Assembly: GCF_008634025.1 (NCBI RefSeq)
Contig: NZ_PDCM01000002.1
Span: 1,612,001-1,676,000 of the forward strand
Direction: 5' to 3'
DNA from: Streptomyces albofaciens JCM 4342
GTDB lineage: Bacteria > Actinomycetota > Actinomycetes > Streptomycetales > Streptomycetaceae
Length of the DNA: 64,000 nt
Shown here: positions 56,713 through 64,000 of the stretch, in pieces
Position numbering within the stretch: the first letter of the stretch is position 1
Layout of the letters: each line of letters begins with the position of its first letter
The notes under the pieces: model-generated
The model's database searches: none
Told to the model about the DNA's origin: nothing
What the model saw: only the letters and a program-made list of their open reading frames with translations
Made by a program: the position numbers and the translations under genes

Positions 56713-56731
56713 GGCCCGGCGACACCGGGCC
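56713..56731. terminator. Bidirectional hairpin terminator
   Basis: GGCCCGG (56713-56719) and CCGGGCC (56725-56731) pair perfectly with a 5-nt loop. It stands 15 bp past the ferredoxin stop and 24 bp past the stop of the opposing hydrolase gene, so it may end both transcripts. Confidence 0.6.
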
Positions 56732-56754
56732 GGGCGCAGGCACCCCGACCCGCC

Positions 56755-58650
56755 CTAATCGTCCAGCCCCTCCAACGGCTCCTCCACCACCGGCAGATCC
56801 AGCGTGCCGGTCTGCGCGCGTGAGCTGCGGACGGTCACCTGCTTGCTGCCCCGGTTGCCGAAGTACGCGGTGTCGCTGGCCGCCATGACCAGCCGCAGCC
56901 GGTGCCCGGGGGCGAAGCGGTGCACGATCGCGGGCAGGTCGACGGTGAACTCCCTGGTGACGTCGGGCACCCGCACGGGGGCCACCAGACGGTGCACGAG
57001 GGTCTTGCCGCCGTTCGGGGCGACGTCGAAGAGCTTGAGGAAGAGCAGCAGCCGGTCGGCCGCGTCGCCGGAGTGCTGGGTCCGCTCGGCGTCGGGGGAA
57101 TGGACGCGGAGGGTGGCCCGGGGCGCGCCGACCACGTCCACGGGCCGCCCGCGCACCGGAGCGGACGTCCAGTCCAGGTAGGTGCCCCGGGTGTCGTACG
57201 GCTTGGGGTTCGGCAGCTTCATCAGGGCGGCCAGCGAGCTTTCCGAATGACTGGAGGCGACCCGCCAGTTGCGGTAATGGCGGCTGCCGGCGACCACGTC
57301 CGCGGGGGTGTCCACGAGCTTGCCGTCGCCGGACAGGTACAGCCGCCGCGGGACGCCGACGGGGTAGATCTCCGAGGCGGCGTAGGCGGGGCCGCCCCGG
57401 CCCGCCCAGTCGCGGTAGTACGCGAAGGCCGGGCCGGTGTCGGTGTCCCACTCCCGGCGCAGATAGCGGCTGAACCAGGCGAGGGTCCGCCGGCCCACGT
57501 AACTGGTGTCGAAGTTGCCCTTGCCCAGGTCCAGTTCGCCGGGCGCCGGGTCGGTCATGCCGCCGCTGTGGCCCCAGGACTGCCAGATCATCGCGGTCTC
57601 GGTGCCCTGGGCCCGCAGGGCCTCGAACGTCGCGGCGGCCTCGTTGAGGTTGAAGAGGGTGTCCGCCTGCCCCTGGACGAGCAGGGTGGGCGTGTGGACC
57701 GTGCCGAGGTAGGAGGCCGGGGAGAGGCTGCGCGCGTAGTCGAGGACGGCTTTGGTGGGGGCGGACGGGTAGCGGCCGGAATTCAGCCGCTTCTTCAGCT
57801 CGCAGGCCGGCGCGACGAAGTGCACACAGCCCGCGCCGCCGCCCCGGGACGGGTCCAGCCGCGGGTGCAGCAGGCCCTGGGCCTCGCCGATGAGGTAGAA
57901 GCCGTTGGTCCACTGGTGCTTGTACGCGCCCGGGGCCGGGCCCGCGACGCCGGAGGTGCGGTCGGCGTTGTTCGGTGCCAGCGCGTAGGTGAGGTCGTGC
58001 CAGGTGATCAGCGGGACCAGGGCGTCCAGGCGCTCGTCGGCGGACGCGGTGGCCAGCTGGATGGCGCCGCCGTACGAGCCGCCGAACATCCCCACCCGGG
58101 GGTCGCGCGGGCCGTCCTTGGTGACGAAGTCGACGCGGGTGCCGTTCTTCGCCGCCCGCTGCCCGGCGAGGAAGTCCAGGATCCGGCTCGCCGCCCGCCC
58201 GTCGATCCGCGGGTCGTCGAGGGAGATCGGGCAGCCGGTCCGGCCGAAGCCGAGGCCGGAGTAGGCCAGCGCCACATAGCCGCGGGAGGCGAAGGCGCGG
58301 GCGATGGCGTCGGTGGAGCCGTCCGACTTGCTGCCGCCGAAGCCGTTGGTGGTCAGGACGGCGGGCGCCGGGTGCGCGGCGTCGACTCCGGCGGGGCGGT
58401 AGAGGTCGGCGTCCAGGGTGCAGTCCCGGCCGCCGGCCCGTACCGGCAGCTTCAGGGCGGTGACGGTGTATCCGGGCTGCCGGGGGCCCGCCGCGCCGGC
58501 CGGTCCGGCGGCCGTGACGGGCCCGAGGAGAGCGGCGCACGCGGTGAGGCACACGGAGGCGGTGAGGGGCAGCCGGGCGGAACGGGTGCGCGCCGCACGC
58601 CGGACGGGCCGGGACGCGGCACCGGGCAGGGCTCTGGACACGCTGGGCAC
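56755..58650 (-). CDS. Secreted CocE/NonD-family hydrolase (Xaa-Pro dipeptidyl-peptidase fold)
   Basis: A 631-residue secreted alpha/beta hydrolase. It starts with a signal peptide (TRSARLPLTASVCLTACAALLGPVTAAGPAGAAG). The nucleophile elbow is VGMFGGSYGGAIQLA (G-X-S-Y-G), with an acid in LLVQGQADTLFNLNEAAATF and a His in WQSWGHSGGMTD. The C-terminal beta-sandwich binding domain (VHSPDAERTQHSGDAADRLLLFLKLFDV through VMAASDTAYFGNRG) is the CocE/PepX C-domain. It may be a peptidase or an esterase. GTG 58650 follows GGAGG; the in-frame ATG 58731 has no site. Confidence 0.87.
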   Translation of the reverse strand: MPSVSRALPGAASRPVRRAARTRSARLPLTASVCLTACAALLGPVTAAGPAGAAGPRQPGYTVTALKLPVRAGGRDCTLDADLYRPAGVDAAHPAPAVLTTNGFGGSKSDGSTDAIARAFASRGYVALAYSGLGFGRTGCPISLDDPRIDGRAASRILDFLAGQRAAKNGTRVDFVTKDGPRDPRVGMFGGSYGGAIQLATASADERLDALVPLITWHDLTYALAPNNADRTSGVAGPAPGAYKHQWTNGFYLIGEAQGLLHPRLDPSRGGGAGCVHFVAPACELKKRLNSGRYPSAPTKAVLDYARSLSPASYLGTVHTPTLLVQGQADTLFNLNEAAATFEALRAQGTETAMIWQSWGHSGGMTDPAPGELDLGKGNFDTSYVGRRTLAWFSRYLRREWDTDTGPAFAYYRDWAGRGGPAYAASEIYPVGVPRRLYLSGDGKLVDTPADVVAGSRHYRNWRVASSHSESSLAALMKLPNPKPYDTRGTYLDWTSAPVRGRPVDVVGAPRATLRVHSPDAERTQHSGDAADRLLLFLKLFDVAPNGGKTLVHRLVAPVRVPDVTREFTVDLPAIVHRFAPGHRLRLVMAASDTAYFGNRGSKQVTVRSSRAQTGTLDLPVVEEPLEGLDD

Positions 58651-58707
58651 GCAGACCTCCACAAAGGCACGCCGTACCAAGCGGTCGGCAACGGCCGGCT
58701 CATGGTG

Positions 58708-58730
58708 TGACACGGGTAACAAAGGTGTCA
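58708..58730. promoter_or_regulatory. Inverted repeat TGACAC-N11-GTGTCA upstream of the hydrolase gene
   Basis: Perfect 6-bp arms with an 11-nt spacer lie 58 bp upstream of the GTG start. On the minus strand the right arm is part of TTTGACAC, whose TTGACA is a consensus -35 (58726-58731). A clear -10 was not seen. The surrounding sequence is relatively AT-rich, as in promoters. It is a candidate operator-promoter. Confidence 0.4.
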
Positions 58731-58897
58731 AAGCGGATTGTCTCCCGGCCGTGCCGGGTCCGTCCCGAAGGCCCCGCCCGAACCACTCGATGGGCTACAC
58801 GAACGGCCGGATCCCGGCCCGCCGGATCACCCGTTCGAGAGCGGTGCGGGACCGGTCGCGCAGGACCGGGTCGCTCGTGCGGGTGGCGCGCCCGCCC

Positions 58898-59854
58898 TCA
58901 GGCGCGCTCGCGCAGCGCCGGTACGTCGTACGTCAGCGTCCCGGCCGCCGCGTCCAGCTCCGCCCGTACCCCCAGCGGCATCGTCAGCGCCGAGTCGCCG
59001 TGCCCGAAGCCGAACTCCTCCACCACCGGAACGCCGAGCGGCCCGAGGCGGTCCAGCAGCACCGCGCGGAGGTCCTCGTACGGGCCGCAGCGGGCCCACG
59101 AGCCGAGGACGACGCCCGCGACGCCGTCCAGCCACCCGGCGCGCAGGAGCTGGGTCAGCGCGCGGTCCACGCGGTACGGGGGCTCGCCCACGTCCTCCAG
59201 CAGGAGCAGGCCGCCGGCGGCGCCCGCGCGGGCGTGCGGCGTGCCGAGGTCGGCGGCGAGCAGGGACAGGCAGCCGCCCAGCGTGACGCCGCTCGCCCGG
59301 CCGGGCACCAGCGGCCGGGCGGCCGGCGAGGTGACGACCCGGGCCGCATCGGGCGCGAAGAGCGTGCGCCGCAGGTGCTCGCGGGTCGGCTCGTCCTTGA
59401 GGAACACCTCGCCCGCGACCGCCGGGCCGTGCAGCGTGGCCACCCCGGCGCGCACCGCGAACGCCTCGTGAAGGGCCGTCACATCGCTGAAGCCGACCAG
59501 TGCTTTGGGGCCGTGCGCGCGGAAGGCGGCCCGTATCGCCGCCCAGTCCAGCAGGTCGGCCACGCGCTGCGCGCCGTAGCCCCCGCGCGCCGCGAACACC
59601 GCCGCGACGCCCGGATCGCACAGCGCCTCCTGGAGATCGCGGGCGCGCTCCTCGTCCGTGCCCGCCAGATACGGCAAGGTGGCGTGCCGGCCGCGTACGT
59701 GGGGTGCCTCGACCGGGTCGAGGTCCCAGCCGCGCAGCAGGTCGGCCCCGGCGTCCAGCCGCTCCGGCGCGACCGGGCCGCTCGGCGCGACGATGCGGAC
59801 CCGGTCGCCGGGCACCAGGCGGCGGGGCCGCGCCAGGGTGTCCCCCGTCCTCAC
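58898..59854 (-). CDS. LD-carboxypeptidase family protein (peptidase S66)
   Basis: A 318-residue S66 peptidase: VRIVAPSGPVAPERLDAGADLLRGW, the FAARGGYGAQRVADLLDW strand, catalytic Ser in ALVGFSDVTALHEAFAVRAG, Glu region LLLEDVGEPPYRVDRALTQLLRAGWLDGVAGVVLGSW and His region EEFGFGHGDSALTMPLGVRAELD. LD-carboxypeptidases remove the D-Ala of muramyl tetrapeptides in the cytosol (peptidoglycan recycling); others cleave microcin-type substrates. GTG 59854 overlaps the preceding S9 peptidase stop by 4 bp, indicating coupling. Confidence 0.9.
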   Translation of the reverse strand: MRTGDTLARPRRLVPGDRVRIVAPSGPVAPERLDAGADLLRGWDLDPVEAPHVRGRHATLPYLAGTDEERARDLQEALCDPGVAAVFAARGGYGAQRVADLLDWAAIRAAFRAHGPKALVGFSDVTALHEAFAVRAGVATLHGPAVAGEVFLKDEPTREHLRRTLFAPDAARVVTSPAARPLVPGRASGVTLGGCLSLLAADLGTPHARAGAAGGLLLLEDVGEPPYRVDRALTQLLRAGWLDGVAGVVLGSWARCGPYEDLRAVLLDRLGPLGVPVVEEFGFGHGDSALTMPLGVRAELDAAAGTLTYDVPALRERA

Positions 59855-61839
59855 TTCGTCAGCTCCAGTGCGGGGATGTCGGTACGGGCGATGCCGAAGG
59901 TCTGGACGTACAGCGACAGTTCCGCCTCCACGGCGCGCACGATGGTCTCCGCACGGCGGAAGCCGTGGCCCTCGCCCTCGAAGGCCAGATAGGCGTGCGG
60001 GACGCCGTGCCGGACGGCCTCGGCGAGGAAGGGGGCGCACTGGCCGGGCGGGCAGACGGCGTCGTCGAGGCCCTGGAGGAGCAGGAAGGGGGCGGTGATC
60101 CGGTCCGCGTGCCGCAGCGGGGAACGGTCGCGGTAGCGGTCGGGCACCTCGGTGTACGGGCCGATCAGGCTCACCAGGTACTGCGACTCGAAGTCGTGGG
60201 TCCCGTCCTCGCTCCAGCCCACCAGGTCGAGGACCGGGTAGCTGATCGAGGCGCAGGCGTACAGGTCCGTCGTCACCAGCGAGGCCGCGGCGGTCCAGCC
60301 GCCGGCGCTGCCGCCGCGGATCGCCAGCCGGCGCCGGTCGGCGGTGCCCTCGTCGGCCAGGGCCCCGGCGACGGCCGCGCAGTCCTCGACGTCCACCACG
60401 CCCCACTGCCCGCGCAGCCGCTCGCGGTAGGCCCGTCCGTAGCCCGTCGAACCGCCGTAGTCGACCACGGCGACGCCGATGCCGCGGGAGGTGAAGTAGG
60501 CGACCTCCAGGTTCAGCACGAGCGGGGTGCGGCTGGTGGGGCCGCCGTGCGCCCACACGACGTACGGCGGCAGTTCGCCGTCCGGGGCGCGGTGGCCGGG
60601 GTTGTGCGGCGGGTGGATGTGGGCGTGCACGTCCCGGCCGTCGGGGCCGGTGAAGGTGCGGACCTGCGGCTCGGGGTAGTACGCCGGGTCCACCGCGTCG
60701 GTGTGCCGCGACGCGATCGCCCGGGCCCGGCCCGTGCAGGTGTCCAGTTCCACGATCTCGAACGCGCTGCGCGGGCCGGCGGCGACGCCGATCACCCGGC
60801 TGCCGTGCACGGCCAGGGCGGGCGCCCACTCCGTCCACGGCCCGGCCGCGTCCACCAGGTCGCCGCTGACCGGGTCGAGGATGCCGAGCGCCATGGCGCC
60901 ACGGCCGTGCAGCACCGCGATCGTGCCGCTGTCCAGCGGCCGGAACCAGCGCACTCCGAGCTGCCACAGCGGACCGCCGAACTCCTCCTGCCGGGGCCGG
61001 CACAGCCGTGTGCCCGGCGCCCCGGCGGCGTCCGGGTCGGCGCGGCGCAGCTCCCACCAGCCGTCGGCGTCGGAGACGTACAGCAGCGTGCCGTCCGCGT
61101 CCCACTCGATCTGCGGTACGGACTCCCCGGGGCCGCCGGCGATCGTCCGCACGCCGGTGAACCCGCCGTCGCCGGTGATGTCGGCGAGCAGCACGACCGT
61201 GCCCTCCCACGGCATCCGGGGGTGGTCCCAGGCGATCCACGCGGCCCGCCGCCCGTCCGGGGAGATCCGCGGGCCGGTCACGAAACGGTGCCGGTCGTCG
61301 CTCAGTTCGCGCACCGCCGCGCGGTCGCCGGCCGCCGAGCCGTCCAGCGGCACCGCGGCGATCACCCGGCGCACGTCGGTCGGCCGGGGGCCGGTGAACT
61401 CCTCCAGGACGCACCACACCTCGCCGCGGTCCAGGCGCAGCACCGGGTCGGCCCAGCGCAGCCCGCCGCCGACGGCCGAGACGGGGGTCAGCGGACGGGG
61501 CGCGGCGCCGCCCGGGGTGTACGCGTACAGCCGCTGGTCGGCGAAGTCGCAGAAGACCACGACCGTGCGGCCGTCCGCGTCCACCGCGCCGGCCCAGGGC
61601 TGGCCGCCGTACTCGATGACCCGGCTGCGCACGTTCCACGGCGCGGGCAGCACGGTCTCCTCCGTACCGTCGAGCCCCCTGCGGACCAGCGCGCGACGGC
61701 CGCCCTCGGCGGGACGGGCCTCGGTCCACCACACCTCGGCCCCCACCACGCCGACGTACTCGGGGCGGCCGTCGTGCTCGGCGACCAGCCGGGCGTCGAT
61801 CGGGGACGGCCAGGCTCCGTAGGGGGCCGTGGTCACCAT
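59851..61839 (-). CDS. S9 family prolyl oligopeptidase/acylaminoacyl peptidase
   Basis: A 662-residue two-domain serine peptidase. Residues 1-400 form the beta-propeller (repeats such as RISPDGRRAAWIAWDHPRMPWEGTVVLLADI), residues 420-660 the alpha/beta hydrolase domain. Nucleophile RRLAIRGGSAGGWTAAASL (G-X-S-A-G-G), Asp in FLLLQGLDDAVCPPGQ, His in AYLAFEGEGHGFRRAETIVRAVE. It removes acylated or proline-containing residues from small peptides. ATG 61839 follows GAGGAGGA; GTG four codons later is possible. It is coupled to the S66 gene and preceded by the M20 gene. Confidence 0.92.
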   Translation of the reverse strand: MVTTAPYGAWPSPIDARLVAEHDGRPEYVGVVGAEVWWTEARPAEGGRRALVRRGLDGTEETVLPAPWNVRSRVIEYGGQPWAGAVDADGRTVVVFCDFADQRLYAYTPGGAAPRPLTPVSAVGGGLRWADPVLRLDRGEVWCVLEEFTGPRPTDVRRVIAAVPLDGSAAGDRAAVRELSDDRHRFVTGPRISPDGRRAAWIAWDHPRMPWEGTVVLLADITGDGGFTGVRTIAGGPGESVPQIEWDADGTLLYVSDADGWWELRRADPDAAGAPGTRLCRPRQEEFGGPLWQLGVRWFRPLDSGTIAVLHGRGAMALGILDPVSGDLVDAAGPWTEWAPALAVHGSRVIGVAAGPRSAFEIVELDTCTGRARAIASRHTDAVDPAYYPEPQVRTFTGPDGRDVHAHIHPPHNPGHRAPDGELPPYVVWAHGGPTSRTPLVLNLEVAYFTSRGIGVAVVDYGGSTGYGRAYRERLRGQWGVVDVEDCAAVAGALADEGTADRRRLAIRGGSAGGWTAAASLVTTDLYACASISYPVLDLVGWSEDGTHDFESQYLVSLIGPYTEVPDRYRDRSPLRHADRITAPFLLLQGLDDAVCPPGQCAPFLAEAVRHGVPHAYLAFEGEGHGFRRAETIVRAVEAELSLYVQTFGIARTDIPALELTK

Positions 61840-61911
61840 GGTGGCGTTCCTCCTCAGTCGCTGGAGCCGCCAAGCCTGTCGTACCCGGGGCCGGGCATCA
61901 ACCCGTACGTA

Positions 61912-63276
61912 TCACCCTTCGACCGACCTCAGGAAGTGGTCGAGGACCCGCACCCCGAAGTGCAGCGCCTCCACCGGGACGCGTTCGTCCACCCCGTGGA
62001 AGAGCGCCTGGTAGTCGAAACCTTCCGGCAGCTTGAGCGGCGAGAAGCCGTAGCCGGTGATGCCCAGCCGGGAGAACTGCTTGGCGTCCGTGCCGCCCGA
62101 CATGCAGTACGGGACCACGTGGCCGTCCGGGTCGAAGCGCTCGACGGCGGCCCGCATCGCCGCGTACGCGGGCGCGTCGACCGGGGCCTGGAGGGCGACC
62201 TCGCCATGGTCGTACGCCCAGGTCACGTCGGGTCCGGTGAGCCGGTCCATGGTGGTGCGGAACTCCGCCTCGCCGCCGGGGACCACCCGCCCGTCCACGT
62301 GGGCGACGGCGTTGCCCGGGATGACGTTGACCTTGTAACCGGCCTCCAGCATCGTCGGGTTGGCGCTGTTGCGGACCGTCGGCTCGACGAGCGCGGCCGA
62401 CGGGCCGAGCTTGCTCAGCAGTGTGTCCACGTCGAAGTCCGGGGCGTCCAGGCGGGCCTCGATGCCGTGCAGGGCGGCCAGTTCGGTGAGCGCGGCGCGC
62501 ACGGTGTCGGTGAGCCGCACCGGCCAGCGGTGCTCGCCGATGCGGGCCACCGCCGCGGCGAGCCGGCTGACGGCGTTGGCGCGGTTGACCTTGGAGCCGT
62601 GCCCGGCCCGGCCCTCGGCGGTCAGCTTCAGCCAGGCCGTGCCGCGCTCGCCCGCCGCGACCGGATACAGCCGCATGCCGCCGCCCGCGTGGAAGGTGAA
62701 GGCGCCGGACTCGCTGATGCCTTCCGTGCAGCCCTCGAACAGGCCGGGGTGGTGGTCGGCGAGGAAGCCCGCGCCGTCGATGGCGCTGGCCTCCTCGTCG
62801 GCGGTGAAGGCGAGCACCAGGTCGCGCCGGGGCCGGACGCCGCGGCGCGCCCACTGCCGTACGGCCGCGAGCACCATCGCGTCCATGTTCTTCATGTCCA
62901 CGGCGCCCCGGCCCCATACGACGCCGTCCTCGACCTCGCCGGAGAACGGGTGCCGGGTCCAGTCGGCGGGCTCGGCGGGCACCACGTCCAGGTGTCCGTG
63001 CACGAGCAGGGCCGCCGCAGCCGGGTCGGTGCCCTCGACGCGCGCGACCACGTTCGTACGGCCCGGGGTGCGCTCCAGCAGCACCGGTTCCAGGCCGGCC
63101 TCGGCGAGCCGCTCCGCGACGTACTCCGCGGCCGGGCGCTCCCGGCAGTCGCCGCCGCCGCGGTTGGTGGTGTCGATGCGGATCAGGTCGGACGTGAACC
63201 GTACGACCTCGTCGAGGGCCTGTCCGTCCACCGGGTCGCCGGCGCGGTCCGCCGTCTCGTCGGCGCTGTCAGCCAT
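61912..63276 (-). CDS. M20 family metallopeptidase (zinc carboxypeptidase/dipeptidase)
   Basis: A 454-residue M20 enzyme. Metal ligands: LLVHGHLDVVP (His, Asp), VVWGRGAVDMKN (Asp), LAFTADEEASAIDG (Glu pair), and VDERVPVEALHFGVRVLDHFL (final His). It also shows the ArgE/DapE dimerisation segment between residues 190 and 310. It hydrolyses small peptides or acylated amino acids in the cytosol. ATG 63276 follows GGAGGAG. The 8 bp overlap with the M55 gene and 72 bp to the S9 gene suggest one operon. Confidence 0.93.
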   Translation of the reverse strand: MADSADETADRAGDPVDGQALDEVVRFTSDLIRIDTTNRGGGDCRERPAAEYVAERLAEAGLEPVLLERTPGRTNVVARVEGTDPAAAALLVHGHLDVVPAEPADWTRHPFSGEVEDGVVWGRGAVDMKNMDAMVLAAVRQWARRGVRPRRDLVLAFTADEEASAIDGAGFLADHHPGLFEGCTEGISESGAFTFHAGGGMRLYPVAAGERGTAWLKLTAEGRAGHGSKVNRANAVSRLAAAVARIGEHRWPVRLTDTVRAALTELAALHGIEARLDAPDFDVDTLLSKLGPSAALVEPTVRNSANPTMLEAGYKVNVIPGNAVAHVDGRVVPGGEAEFRTTMDRLTGPDVTWAYDHGEVALQAPVDAPAYAAMRAAVERFDPDGHVVPYCMSGGTDAKQFSRLGITGYGFSPLKLPEGFDYQALFHGVDERVPVEALHFGVRVLDHFLRSVEG

Positions 63277-64000
63277 ATTGCTCCTCCACCGCCGACGACA
63301 CGACGGTGGTGACCGTCTTGAAGCAGCGGATCGCTTCGTACATGTTCCCGCTGGTATACGCGACGCGCCGCTCGCCGGTCCGCTCGACACCCGGCACGCA
63401 GGTCGCCTGGCCCACCAGGTGCTCGGCGTCGAATTCCATCTCCACGGTGTACGGGCCGCCGCGCACGGGCTCGGTGCGCACCGCGAGCGCCGCGGCCTCC
63501 CGCGCGGCCGCCCGGATGTCCGCCGCCGTACGGGCCGGCGGGCGGCACACGGCGGCGTAGCGCGAGACGTAGTCCTTGACGGCGACGGCCCGCGCCTCGG
63601 GCGCGTACCCGGCGGCGTCGTCACAGGTCCGGTCGTCGCCGGTCACCAGCACCACCGGCACCCCGTACTCGGCCACCACCAGGGAGTTGAGGTAGCCCTC
63701 GCTGGCCCGCGTGCCGTTCACCCACACGCCCGTCAGGGAGTTGGCCAGGTACGTGTGGGCCAGGACGCCCTCCGTACCGGCACCCGCGTGGTAGCCGACG
63801 AACGCGACGCCGTCCACGTCGCCGTACTGGACGCCCTCCACCATGCTCAGCGCCTTGTGCTTGCCGGTGAGCAGCTGCGCGCGCTCGTCCAGTTCCTCCA
63901 GCAGCAGGTTGCGCATCGACCAGTGGGCCTCGTTGACCAGGACCTCGTCGGCGCCGCCGGCGAAGAACCCGGCGATCGCCGCGTTGACGTCGCCGGTGAA
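63269..64000 (-). CDS. M55 family D-aminopeptidase (DppA-like), 5' end outside the window
   Basis: 243 C-terminal residues are visible; the start lies beyond 64000. The family marks are clear: DEVLVNEAHWSMRNLLLEELDERAQLLTGKHKALSMVEGV, AFVGYHAGAGTEGVLAHTYLANSLTGVWVNGTRASEGYLNSLVVAEYGVPVVLVTGDD. The metal and catalytic residues (two His and Glu of GYHA, LAHTY and SEGYLN) are present. DppA cleaves D-Ala-D-Ala or D-amino-acid peptides and is self-compartmentalising. First gene of the peptidase run; its TGA overlaps the M20 start. Confidence 0.92.
   Translation of the reverse strand, partial: FTGDVNAAIAGFFAGGADEVLVNEAHWSMRNLLLEELDERAQLLTGKHKALSMVEGVQYGDVDGVAFVGYHAGAGTEGVLAHTYLANSLTGVWVNGTRASEGYLNSLVVAEYGVPVVLVTGDDRTCDDAAGYAPEARAVAVKDYVSRYAAVCRPPARTAADIRAAAREAAALAVRTEPVRGGPYTVEMEFDAEHLVGQATCVPGVERTGERRVAYTSGNMYEAIRCFKTVTTVVSSAVEEQYG

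Noticed and set aside
1..64000. tRNA or rRNA genes
   Set aside because: No cloverleaf-like sequence with GTTCGAATC-type T-loop in a proper frame and no rRNA stretches were seen; the GTTCGAAT near 19765 lies inside the insertion sequence without matching arms.

Overview
The window is a very GC-rich stretch (roughly 73% by eye) with strong third-position GC, frequent GTG starts, densely packed genes on both strands and several actinomycete-specific families. These include ECF42 with a DGPF partner, an ANTAR regulator, DUF6204, a SigB-type sigma factor, a Cys leader peptide and CYP/ferredoxin pairs. It is best read as Streptomyces or a close relative, in an accessory-rich part of the chromosome. 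No rRNA, tRNA or CRISPR array was seen.

Layout. 1-5.7 kb: a degenerate CGTAG repeat field, a His-rich methyltransferase, a DUF1266 protein, and an overlapping operon of ECF sigma factor, zinc-finger/Asp23 fusion and second Asp23-like protein, followed by a YihY membrane protein and pterin dehydratase. 5.9-11.9 kb: a Tat-exported FAD oxidoreductase, an ECF42 sigma factor with its DGPF partner and a matching promoter, an MmyB-type regulator, a SnoaL-like protein and a methyltransferase. 11.9-17.2 kb: an aromatic monooxygenase with a divergent MerR regulator, a TetR regulator with its SDR target, and an APC permease. 17.3-20.7 kb: a holin-like/phosphodiesterase fusion and a complete IS5-family element with an identifiable 3-bp target duplication. 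20.7-26.4 kb: an organosulfur scavenging operon (SfnG, SsuE-like, SfnB-like, SsuD-like) preceded by a cysteine-type leader peptide and flanked by a divergent LysR regulator; the insertion sequence sits exactly on the stop codon of its last gene.

26.5-41.5 kb: two metallo-beta-lactamase-fold proteins, a DedA protein, an aminotransferase-fold protein without the catalytic lysine, an ANTAR regulator opposite a PAS-GAF protein, an SDR, a SigB/SigF-family sigma factor, an enolase-superfamily enzyme, a CBS-pair protein, a PAP2-lipid kinase fusion with a SigB-type promoter at its start, a methyltransferase and a CapA lipoprotein. This looks like a stress and osmotic-adaptation neighbourhood. 41.5-50 kb: a quinone oxidoreductase, a secreted protein translationally coupled to a terpene synthase, a P450, and a small acidic peptide gene with a very strong ribosome-binding site directly before a protein-isoaspartate-methyltransferase homologue. 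That pair is the best candidate for an unusual system: an aspartimide-type RiPP locus without any other class-defining enzyme. It is followed by an AadA-like nucleotidyltransferase and a DUF5107/TPR protein.

50-64 kb: an arginase-family protein, small VOC/GNAT genes, a phosphopantetheinyl transferase, an SRPBCC/DUF2867 protein with divergent TetR regulator and paired palindromes, a P450 with its own ferredoxin, a secreted CocE-type hydrolase, and a run of four overlapping or closely spaced peptidase genes (S66, S9, M20, M55) that may salvage peptides including D-amino-acid or muropeptide fragments. Across the window at least eight genes carry a TANNNT-like -10 hexamer exactly 6 nt before the start codon, indicating leaderless transcripts; this fixed several start choices.
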